This document shows, one piece after another, positions 55,428 through 64,000 of a DNA stretch of 64,000 nucleotides; positions within the stretch are counted from its first letter, which is position 1, and every line of letters starts with the position of its first letter. The position numbers and the translations under genes are program-made. Source of the DNA: Leptobrachium leishanense. Its lineage: Eukaryota; Chordata; Amphibia; Anura; Megophryidae. Where the stretch lies: positions 75,018,400 through 75,082,399 of the forward strand of contig CM019064.1 in NCBI GenBank assembly GCA_009667805.1, read 5' to 3'. The notes below the pieces were generated by a model. That model was not told the origin of the DNA, did no database searches, and was given only the letters and a program-made list of their open reading frames with translations.

Positions 55428-55796
55428 ATGGAAACGCTCAAGGAGGTAAAAAGACGCCTCAAGCAATATGGTCCAAACCCTAGCATGGTCCTGTTCCAGA
55501 GCGTTTGGAATGAGGTCTGTTTACTGCAGAAAGGAGAAGCTGTGCAGGACCAGGAAGATTTTAACCCTCTGCATGTGGAATACAGTAAATACAAGGTCCC
55601 AGGCTGGATGGAACCAGGGGACATTCGTGGCCAGGAGGAGAACTGGCTGGCAACTACACCACACACCCAGAAGGGTGTCTACAGACTTGGATTGGCAGAG
55701 ACCAGGGATTTTGGAAGCATCGGCTTCTGCCAACGCCAAGACCCAAACAAAATATGCCTCCGCACCAACCGTGACCGTCAACCCACCCTCAAGTAA
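55428..55796 (+). CDS. N-terminal reading frame of the LTR element (possible gag start)
   Basis: A 122-codon frame from ATG (METLKEVKRRLKQYGPNPSM, then LFQSVWNEVCLLQKGEAVQD, then YSKYKVPGWMEPGDIRGQEE). I do not recognise the domain. Its position, first ORF after the 5' LTR and primer site, fits gag. The frame probably shifts before its end: the neighbouring frame from about 55700 gives a basic stretch (SKAKKKRRGGRVKE) and then a Cys-containing, heptad-like region (LESECKCCDPLRREVETLKG) that leads towards the coiled coil. Either the copy is frameshifted or the element uses shifting. Confidence 0.55.
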   Translation: METLKEVKRRLKQYGPNPSMVLFQSVWNEVCLLQKGEAVQDQEDFNPLHVEYSKYKVPGWMEPGDIRGQEENWLATTPHTQKGVYRLGLAETRDFGSIGFCQRQDPNKICLRTNRDRQPTLK

Positions 55797-56006
55797 GGCT
55801 AAAAAGAAGCGGAGGGGTGGACGGGTGAAAGAAATGGAGGTGGTGCTGGAGAGCGAATGCAAATGTTGTGACCCGCTTCGAAGGGAGGTAGAGACCTTGA
55901 AAGGGCAACTAGACTTTGCAACCAGAGCGAAAAAGAGACTGGCCTGCAATTGCACTGGCTACAGGATAAACTGCGAACTGTCATGGAGGAGAGAGATTAG
56001 CACTGC

Positions 56007-56699
56007 ATGGAAGTACGAGAACAGTCGGTCAGTATACGAAAGTTGTCATCCCAGCTGCAGGTCTGTGAGGACTGTAACATCGACCTACACACGGAGCTCC
56101 GTGGTGCTCAGGCGCAGATAGCGGAGCTGGAGCGCAGCTCCCGTGTAGTGATTGAGCAGCTGGAGGACGAACGGCGAACCAGAGCGGCTCTACAGACAGA
56201 AATTACCACATTTAAAACTCGTCTGGAGCGCTGTGAGCAGGAGTTGGAGCAGACACCGCTCTCCCGGGATACTTTTCAGGCACGGGTCTATGAGCAGCAA
56301 GAGGAAATAATGCTGCTCCAGAACCAACTCCAGCTGTGCCAACACCAGCTACTAGAAGCAGACGCAGTTCAGAAGGAGAGCCTCGCTCAAACTAAGGCAA
56401 GCGAGATGGAGGTGAGCCGTCTGACACACCAACTAGGTGTATTGGAGCAGGAGCACCAGGGCACTGTTAGCCACCTGCAGGCTGAGCTTGAAGGGACACG
56501 AGCACAGTGCCAACAGCTCCAAGATGAGTTGTCCCTGGCACAAGCTGCCAGCACCCATGTGCCCACCAGCACAACAGGGGGTAGAGTCATTGCCCCTGAT
56601 ATATTTTGCACCGAAGAGCGTTTGTACCCGGTGTTGCTGGAGGCTGTTTTGGCATCCACGTGCGACTGTTCCCCCGAGGAAAATGGAGACCCCTCATAA
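56007..56699 (+). CDS. coiled-coil protein of the LTR element
   Basis: A 230-codon frame starts at MEVREQSVSIRKLSSQLQVC and is almost entirely predicted alpha-helical: AQAQIAELERSSRVVIEQLE, RAALQTEITTFKTRLERCEQ, EIMLLQNQLQLCQHQLLEAD, VSRLTHQLGVLEQEHQGTVS, LQAELEGTRAQCQQLQDELS. Leu/Ile recur with heptad spacing, with many Glu, Gln and Arg. The C-terminal ~45 residues are not coiled. Upstream in the same frame, after a TAG at about 55997, helical sequence continues (WLQDKLRTVMEERD), so the ancestral protein was longer. Possible roles are multimerisation of a gag-like particle protein, or a captured host coiled-coil gene. No enzymatic motif. Stop and shifts may mean this copy is defective. Confidence 0.7.
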   Translation: MEVREQSVSIRKLSSQLQVCEDCNIDLHTELRGAQAQIAELERSSRVVIEQLEDERRTRAALQTEITTFKTRLERCEQELEQTPLSRDTFQARVYEQQEEIMLLQNQLQLCQHQLLEADAVQKESLAQTKASEMEVSRLTHQLGVLEQEHQGTVSHLQAELEGTRAQCQQLQDELSLAQAASTHVPTSTTGGRVIAPDIFCTEERLYPVLLEAVLASTCDCSPEENGDPS

Positions 56700-57248
56700 T
56701 GCCACCCCTACCAACCAAGGTGCAGAAAGAGAGGAGATCACTTCCCCCCTTCCCAGGAGACCAGTGAGTGACCATTCTGAGAGGCAATCAAGTTCCTGGC
56801 CACAGGAAGAATTGCGCCCTTTTGGGATTTTGGGGATTGCCGTGGGCTGGGCCCTTTTTAAATGTTCTGGAGGGGGGCATCAGCAGAAGGAGAGACTGGG
56901 AACTGTGACTGCTGACTGTATTCGGGTCCTAGGTCCGCAGAGGTGCCCTGGACAGAGCAAGATATGTGGGGTAATTTCAGGGTGCCCCCTAACAAACATT
57001 TTATGCCTGTGGACTGTGGTGGCCTGTTGCCTGGCGCACTGGACAAGAGGGTTGGCCTGCCTCTTGCCCCGGGACTATGGACCCACAGCCTTCCAGTGAC
57101 CGTCAGACCCCGCTGACTTTGCTTATGTGCATGCAACCATGGAACTTTGAAGATGGCACAGAAGAGGGGCAAGGTGAGAGGTCTCGTCAGTGGCAAGCGA
57201 TCTGTTTGGGATCTAAGCTTGCCCTGCCATTCTGGAAAGGGGGACATA

Positions 57249-57983
57249 TGTCATGGAGCTGATGTAACGCTCCTTGCTTCAAACCCCAAGAGACTTTATG
57301 TTCATTTATATTGTGTGATTTTAGATATATTTTACATCGTTTGGTTTTAGTTTAATTTAGTTTAGTGTAAAATGGCATAGCTTTGGTTTTAAAAATACTT
57401 ATATTCCTGTAGGTAAATGTGTTTTTGTGTATACAGTAAACAAGCTTTACTGCTGTGTAATTTATGCACCAGGGTTTTTCCCATTATCTAGCTGCATGTT
57501 TAATTCAAGGGATCTCTGATAGTGTGTGTTTAATCTGATGTGTTAGAACAATGGATATACAAATGTTGTGTGAGCTGAAGGCTAAAGAATGTAAAGAATG
57601 TTTTAAATAACTGACATAATATAATTAGTATGGGTAGGACGAGGTGCGTCATTTTATGCAAATTATGACTATTGGACTTCAGCATAAATGGTGGCGTTTT
57701 GTTCATTAAAAAGTCAGAGAACTCTCAGAGAGAGAGAATCCTGTTTTAAAGCATACAGCCGCGCCTGGTGTCTTTATTTCAGCGACGCTACACTATACAC
57801 TATCACCCTCAGAAGGTACCGAGCGGCCTTCTGGAGATTCCTAACGGCTCCAGGGCAGAGGAACAGAAGCAGGCGGGTCAAGCTGCTCGAGGCGCTGAGG
57901 ACAGTGCTCCCAGTAGCCGGGCTGACCGCAACGAAGGGGTGTCTGGAGAGTCAGGACAGATGGAAGGGAACGGTTCCTTCACA
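57249..57983 (+). repeat. 3' LTR of the coiled-coil LTR element
   Basis: 735 bp. Lacks AGCTTAG-like bases present in the 5' LTR near 54998; otherwise nearly identical. Confidence 0.93.
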
Positions 57984-58146
57984 GTGTGTCACAATGTTGA
58001 ATTGCAATCCTGGCAGCCATTTTTTCACTCACATTTATCCATGTTTCAGTGTGCCAGCATAATGCTGTATTTATCTGGGCAGTCCTGACACAAACATACC
58101 CATTATCGACTCCATTGGTGCCACGCCAGTATAAACCATTTTCTAT

Positions 58147-58432
58147 CAGGGTTATTCAAAGAGAGCTGAACTGGCCCCGAAATTGCAACGAACAGTGAAT
58201 TTCCCCATACAGTGAACTTTCAGGGCCATTTGGCTATACAAAACCTGACAAGTCGTGAAAATATTGGGGAATTTCCAGCAAAATACAGTGATCTTCGGCA
58301 GCAGTGAAATCCCCCATAGAGAAGCAATGGTTAATCTATTCAGAGAACACCAAACAGCACCGAAATGTCAGTGAAATGCCCTGATGTTCGGTGGTTTTAT
58401 TCGGCAGGTTTATTCAGGTGAATTCCATAGGA
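58147..58432. mobile_element. CAGGGTTATTCAAAGAG MITE, truncated copy
   Basis: The left end CAGGGTTATTCAAAGAG and subterminal sequence (CAGTGAAATCCCC, ATAGAGAAGCAATG, ATTCGGCAGGTTTATTCAGG) match 49694-50602. The copy stops at about 58432, where an A-rich simple sequence begins. Confidence 0.82.
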
Positions 58433-59088
58433 AAGAAAAAAGAAAAAGGAAAAAGAAAAAAACAAACACAAAACAGTGAAGGCTGAAAGAGACATACAAA
58501 AAAAAAAATAAATAAATAAATTAAAAAAAAGAGAAGCCAGGAAGAAACAAAACATCAGCCAGAATTTTGAATGTTATTATCATAACGCCACATGAGTTAA
58601 AGAGCCATAATCCACATTGAGTCCGTCTTTTATAGTGTTAAAATATGTGATCATTTTCTTTCCATATGTCTTGCGTTCATGATGGTCTTTAAAATGTCCT
58701 TTTGAGGATTTTAATCTTGACCTTTCAAGTTGTATGATCTTATCTCTGTTGTTTTATTATGGGCCCAAGATCGCGCTTGTGTTTTTCCCATTTTGAACAT
58801 ACCATTTGACTATCACTTTTTACGACATCTAAATCCCCCCCCACCCATGTGACTTTTATTGTCTTAATGTCCAATTCTAGGAACTGATCAGTAAGCTTCC
58901 AGACCTGAGGAAGAGAAGAATACTCTCGAAGGCTTGTCTTTTAAATGTAACGTTAGTCCAATAAAAAAGGTATCACTACGTACTGTTACACTCATGATTA
59001 TATATATATATACACTTTATTTCGTTCTCAATTTGTAAGGTAAAATAATTTATTTTCTATAGCTCTGACTTTTATTACTTTACTAACC
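58433..59088. other. unassigned DNA with A-rich and (TA)n tracts
   Basis: A-rich low-complexity DNA at 58433-58540, then unrecognised sequence. (TA)n near 59001-59012. Confidence 0.5.
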
Positions 59089-59092
59089 TTAA

Positions 59093-59916
59093 CCACTTCA
59101 CACCCAAAATCGAGTTATCTTGGTATTGCATTATAATACGTTGAAAAGCACTCATTAGCATATAAAAAGACAATGTTCACACCTTTTTAAAGCAGGATTA
59201 CTGTGTCCCCTCAGGAGAAATTAAATACTTTGTTTCATGGCTCTTCAAGCAGCAGGTATAGACATAAAGCAAGCTGCAAATAGAGTCCCAGTCCTCACTG
59301 TAACAAAACTTTCAAATAGATTACTGATGCCAGGAGGGGGCATAGTATAGAGTGTGCTGTGGGGTCACTCACTGCTGTACAGGGATAAGAGTCGGGTTAT
59401 AATGAGCGAAAATTCCAGTACAGTACAGATAGTAGGTGTTACTGTAATTTCCATATACAGGCATTATGTCTCATACAGATATTAATTTTATATTCTATTG
59501 GTATTTGTTTGGAAGCTGCATTATTAATAGTCTCATTATGATCACTATAAATCCCCATAAGCATGAGATCTGGCCATTTTATTAAATCTTTATCACAGTT
59601 ACTGTATCTAACACAAAGGTCTTTTCTGCCTGTACGATAATAATGCAGACTCCTTTTGGAATTGTGTAAGATAAAGGACACCATCTAGAGTTCAGAATTT
59701 ACAGTTCAACAATATTTCTGTAAAGGATAGACAAATACATGAAAAAATAAAAATGAGCAAATGAACATTATTTAGATTTTTTATCTCAGAATAACAATTT
59801 CTGTGCAAAACGTCTGTTTCAAGCTATATTTAATTATTAACCACATCCCATGTTTCAAATAAATGTTATGATAAAAAAAATAATTAGGGGAAAAAAAACC
59901 CTTGTTAGTGAAGGGG
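59093..59916. mobile_element. TTAA-target element, piggyBac-like termini
   Basis: Flanked by TTAA (59089-59092, 59917-59920). The left end CCACTTCACACCC and the reverse complement of the right end CCCCTTCACTAAC are short inverted repeats. 824 bp, AT-rich, no transposase. The match is short, so moderate confidence. Confidence 0.6.
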
Positions 59917-59929
59917 TTAAGCTTGCATA

Positions 59930-62055
59930 CAGGATTATTCAAAGAGCTCCGAATTGCTTGAGAAAGGTAACCGAACGCTGAAAATCAGCGTTCGGTTACC
60001 TTTCCTGGCCATTCGGCTATCCAGAGAGCAGGCAATTTCGCCAAATCCTAGCGAATTGCCTGAACATACGGTGCCTGTTCGGTGCCTTTTCGAGGGCAGT
60101 GAAATCCCCATGAAAAGCACTGCTTCGGCTATTCAGAGAACACAAACCAGCAGTGAAAGGTTCCCCTAATGCCCTGTCATTCGGTTGTTTCATGCGACAA
60201 ATTTATTCAGGAGAATCCCATAGGCTTCAATGTTAAAAATATTCCCGTTTTAATTCAATATCTAATAAACCGTTCATTTTTAAATTCTGCAGTAAAGAGT
60301 ACTCTGTATGTATAGATTTTTTAGGATATTTTAAGCATTTTTCTTTTTTTTTAAAAGTCTGATTTTTTTTTTAACCCTTTCGCTGCTGAGGCTTTTCCCG
60401 CCCCTGTGCTGAGGTCATTTTTTACCTGTTTTGCGCATCATGTTTAAACGTGTTTTGAAGGCTTATTTTAGTATATGACACCGACATATTATATATCGTT
60501 CTTTCCGTCAGACTCGGTAGATTCATAATATGTCATTATTATATGTATACGTTATGTCATGTCTGTATATTATAACAAAAAATGCAATAAAATATGTATT
60601 TTCAATAATTTACAACGTGTAAAGTGTTTTTTTCCACATTTTAACATGCGAGCAATTGCGGTTATATTTTGTATGGGGTGCGCTTGTTAAAAAAATTAGA
60701 GATGGGGTCTCGTTACATTTTTTTTTGGGGAAAATGACACTATTTTTAACAAACGCACCGCATACAAAAATCGTTAGTGCAGCATCATTGTTCACATTAT
60801 AATTGAAATGGGAACAATATTGCTGCATTAACAAACCCAAAAAAATAAAAAAAAAGTGTTTATTTTTTTATTTTTTATTTTTTTTTTTATTTTTTTTTTA
60901 TTTTTATTATTCATTTTTTTTTTTTTTTTACAAATTTTTTAACTTTCATGTTTGGTATCGTTGGAACGGCCATGCTCTGGCCGATCCAACGATATGAAAA
61001 TTTAACCCCTAGCTGCCACGGATCGGGAGATAGGGAGTTCATTGGAACTCCCTATCTCCACAGTTGGTGGCAGTTAGGGGTTAACTGTAGGACTGGCGTC
61101 ATCGTGCTGCGCACGATGACGCCAGTCCTCTGGGGGAGTTCCCGGAAGCTTGGCCGACATCCAAGATGTCGGCCAGCTCCCGGGAAGGATCGCGAATCGG
61201 CGCTTTTCAGCGCCGATTTGCGATCCAGCTCCCCAGGGGTTAATGCCAGGCATCATTTGGAAGGGCAGGCTGTGCCCTTCCAAATGATGCCTGGGTTAAG
61301 CCCCTGTGTGCCACCGATCGGGAGGGAGAGAGGTCCGAAGGACCTCCCCCCCTCCCTTTCAGGCGCCTCCTCCGCACATGCGGGGGGGGCGCCTGAATTA
61401 GGTGTCATCGCGCCCCCGCGATGACACCTAATGTTGGCGGCTGCTGGTCCGGATGCCGGGCTGACATCCAGGATGTCAGCCCGCACCGGAGGGGCCAGCG
61501 ATCGGCCGGAACCCGGCCGAACGCTGACCCCAAACTGAGGACGCGCTCAGCGCGTCCTCAGCACACCAGCGGTAATGCTGAGGACGCGCTGAGCGCGTCC
61601 TTAGCATTGAAGTGGTTAATGTTTTCTTCTTTTTTCTGTAACAGCCCTTTTTATTATCATTCCCTGGATCTCTTGTGTAAATTTCAGACATTTTCGCTCA
61701 GTAGTTTCTTTGCAAACAGCGTTTCATTTTCAAAGATTCACACAAACTGTTTTGCTAATTTATTCACTGCCTCGTCTGCGGTCTCGGCAGCTTTGCTGCG
61801 TGTGATCGGCTCCTGCTCGGGTTTTTCGACGGGTTAATCCAGATGTTTTTGGGAGTTTTCGGCGTGCATTCGGTGGGTTTTGCGGTTCGTTTTCGTCGGG
61901 ATTGCGGTAGCTTTTCCCTGCAATTCGGGGACCCTGTGGTGCTTGCTGAATACACTGCAGGGTCCCGAAATGGGATCAGCAAAAGGAACCGAATTGAAGA
62001 GAATGAAAAGTCACCGAATGTGCGGTGACTTTTCGAATCTCTTTGAATTACCCTG
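59930..62055. mobile_element. CAGGGTTATTCAAAGAG MITE, copy carrying the TTAA element
   Basis: The ends CAGGATTATTCAAAGAG and CTCTTTGAATTACCCTG are flanked by ATA (59927-59929, 62056-62058). Without the nested element (60375-61615 plus TTAA) it is about 0.88 kb, equal to the intact copy at 49694. The insertion site TTAA corresponds to the TTTTTTAAATCG position (about 50143) of that copy. Confidence 0.88.
60375..61615 (+). mobile_element. hairpin-rich TTAA element (piggyBac-like), copy B
   Basis: Flanked by TTAA (60371-60374, 61616-61619). The ends CCCTTTCGCTGCTGAGG and (reverse complement of the right end) CCACTTCAATGCTAAGG. It is highly similar to copy A (47617-48838) but inverted, with the hairpin block at 60955-61600. 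Paired arms are retained, e.g. GGACTGGCGTCATCGTGC with GCACGATGACGCCAGTCC, and CATCATTTGGAAGGGCA with TGCCCTTCCAAATGATG. Confidence 0.92.
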
Positions 62056-62058
62056 ATA

Positions 62059-63834
62059 GACTGCACAATGTGCTAAGTGGGTATTGTTCAATTAATTTTA
62101 TAAATTAATTAATATATCCTCCAGGAAAGTTACAGGATTTGTAGATTTCCTTTAGTCTCTCTTTACAACCAGAATTGTTATAGAAGGATGTTTCATATAA
62201 ACAGGGCTGAATGAGCCAAAGGGGCTCTTAAAGAGCCAGCTCCCGGCCTATGCCCTATAATAGACCCAGATGTAGCTAATTATTTTGGCACCAAATTCTT
62301 TGAATCGACGGGCAATGCCACCACAAGAGGCGCCAAGGCATAGATCAGTGTTACTATTGGTTGTGAGAAGGACACACTAAAAGCACTATGGGAAAGTGAG
62401 GGAACTGGGGTAAAGACTTCCCAAACTCTTTCATTCCATTAAATTAAATTGTTAATCTAGTACTGGATTGTTTGAGTAAACTGGGTCTTAACAGGATTGC
62501 AGTGTGGACTTTTGTAGTCACTGTTTGGAACAGTGGCAAGGTACAACAAGAATCTTGGAACAGCATCTGGAACTCAAGAGAAAATAATGATAGTGTGATA
62601 TCAAGAGAACAGAACACCATAACTGGTAGTATGGAGAAGAGGTGCCTGAGCGATGGTCAAGGGGTGATGCTGTCTTTTATAAAGAAAAGGGCAAGACCAT
62701 GTCCTGGCACCCACAACACGGCACATGTGTACTGTACATCTCTGAGAAAATTCTGACCTTGTCATTGATTGCCGTGATATTGCAGTGTCAATGAAGGACA
62801 CAGGCACCATCAATGTCTATGTAGGAATGTCGGAGGACACCAGTGTCACCGTCCAATGGCCCAAATTTTTGGAAATGTCAAGACTAGGATCGGGTGAACA
62901 ATGTAACCAATTTGCTACAGTGGGAAGGACATGATCAACGTATTGACACGGTACCACATATTTTGAAATCTTACAATACTGGTGTCCTTGGACATGATGC
63001 GATCTTATGCACAAAATATGATTATTGTCCAGTTAATTACAAATATTTTGAGTAGACGCGCTCATAACTTAACAAGACAACTTTTTTTAATACATAACCC
63101 ACCTATCCATGCTGGGCAATATACTTCTCTTATAAGAAAGGATGGCTGGGATTGGTTACACCCTGATTCATGTAGGTGTAGCATGTACAACTCAATGTTT
63201 AGCAGAACAAAGATATACATTTACAAGTATGACAGTAAGGCTAATGTCTTGCTTATTTCCTTGTCCTACATTTTTAATGCGTATTGCAGACTAAAACAAA
63301 GGATTGACTCCTACCTGGGTTTATACAGTTCATTGAGATTTAGGATTTTGAGGTTGATGTTTTGTAGAGATACTATAATAGCCCGTAAGCTCGATCTGGA
63401 CTCCTTCCAGAAGAGTAATCGTTAAATAGCTGACCATAACCTGTGCAAAGATCATTAAGTCATCTTAAAGTAGAGCTAAGTGCTAGAGTTTCTTCCAGTA
63501 TAAATCATTACCTGATGATATGATATAAATTGCATCTTGTAAAATGGTAATGGAATAAAGAAGTGCTTTTGATTTGTAAAAACAAGAGATGACTAAGTGC
63601 CTCCCTTCCCTTTTACCTGTATGTAGAATTACAATGGTTTAAGGTGAACTACTGCACTGAATATATATTTTTTTTATCCAAATGTACCCCATTTGTCTCA
63701 TAGAAATAAGGTGTGAGATAAAGACGTATACACAAAGAACTTGGGAACCATGGCAATATTATGGCAAATCATAACCTCCAAATTCAAGACAGAAGTGGTC
63801 AGTGTTTGTTAGCACCAAACATGTCCTCTCCAGT
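62059..63834. other. unassigned DNA
   Basis: Open frames at 62472-62756 and 62982-63425 show no domain I recognise and have no ATG start with conserved context. AATAAA occurs at about 63553. A decayed element or processed transcript is possible but unsupported. Confidence 0.45.
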
Positions 63835-63935
63835 AAGTGTCCTTGGCAAGACACCTAACGGTACATACTCGCCACCCAGGACATACTTGAAAACGAGAGA
63901 AATCTCAATGTATCCTTCCTGGTAAAATCCTTTCA
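63835..63935. repeat. tail-like dispersed repeat, copy 2
   Basis: GTGTCCTTGGCAAGACACCT through ATCCTTCCTGGTAAAATCC is the reverse complement of 46125-46240. It ends next to a poly-A run at 63940-63953, which suggests a retroposon 3' end. Confidence 0.7.
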
Positions 63936-64000
63936 CAAAAAAAAAAAAAAAAATGTTGTCTACTGAAGAACTACAAAGACCGTTTCCTTATGCTATATGA

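Larger units (their letters stand above)
54518..57983 (+). mobile_element. LTR retroelement without pol, encoding a coiled-coil protein
   Basis: LTRs at 54518-55259 and 57249-57983 start TGTCATGGAGC and end TTCCTTCACA. They are flanked by a perfect 5-bp duplication GTGTG (54513-54517, 57984-57988). A purine tract (GGAAAGGGGGACATA) precedes the 3' LTR. A candidate primer-binding site, TTGGTGGCAAGCGGTG, follows the 5' LTR; I cannot name the tRNA. The ~2-kb interior has no protease, RT or integrase motif. The LTRs differ by roughly ten substitutions and one 7-bp indel, so it is fairly young. Confidence 0.93.

Noticed and set aside
62982..63425. 147-codon plus-strand frame
   Set aside because: Its upstream part begins without a conserved ATG; no motif recognised.

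Overview
The window looks like intergenic DNA from a vertebrate with a large, transposon-rich genome, most likely an amphibian (probably a frog). That host call is an inference from the mix of elements: a Ngaro-type tyrosine-recombinase retrotransposon, a chromodomain Ty3/gypsy element, L2 LINE tails of the 'GCGCTTTATAAATAAA' kind, two Tc1-like families, many hAT, Harbinger-like and TTAA-target MITEs, and no bacterial gene organisation. I see no convincing host protein-coding exon, rRNA, tRNA or CRISPR array. Nearly every long open reading frame belongs to a transposon or is an artefact of a tandem repeat.

Layout. 1-2087: one TIR element (355-901) in unassigned DNA. 2088-12582: a single ~1.2-kb Tc1-like transposon split into four pieces by nested insertions: a 2.6-kb insert with a 16-bp target duplication that itself contains a hAT element with a minisatellite; a 6.2-kb Ngaro element (5511-11676, minus strand: gag-like ORF, RT/RNase H, tyrosine recombinase, SGNH-hydrolase-like remnant, split direct repeats); and a small Harbinger-like MITE. 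13169-14100: L2 fragment. 14714-16550: poly-A-tailed non-LTR-like insert. 17318-23574: Ty3/gypsy chromovirus with both LTRs, interrupted in RNase H by a hAT element (20146-21346) that left an exact 8-bp duplication.

23839-30232: MITEs, including a hAT-like element carrying a four-part inverted repeat with a 14-bp duplication (25252-26147). 30233-36590: an L2 copy split by AT-rich DNA, which contains a Tc1 element (32101-36193) that is in turn split by a hAT element (33003-35464). 36744-37466: Harbinger-like MITE. 39631-39831: long palindrome. 42025-43215: 40-bp minisatellite. 44777-49513: nest of Harbinger > hAT > {Harbinger-like MITE, hairpin-rich TTAA element, hAT fragment, L2 tail}. 49694-51806: more nested MITEs. 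52081-54327: hAT with a large minisatellite. 54518-57983: LTR retroelement with no pol, encoding a coiled-coil protein. 58147-62055: TIR and TTAA elements, including a second copy of the hairpin-rich TTAA element nested inside a MITE.

Two themes stand out. First, four non-autonomous hAT copies (2736-4793, 20146-21346, 33003-35464, 52081-54327), each with a perfect 8-bp duplication, carry tandem arrays, and three clearly also carry a GC-rich palindrome next to the array; related array units recur between copies. Second, a ~1.2-kb TTAA-target element is built largely from consecutive hairpins and is present in two opposite-orientation copies 13 kb apart. All family assignments are by eye and no database search was possible.
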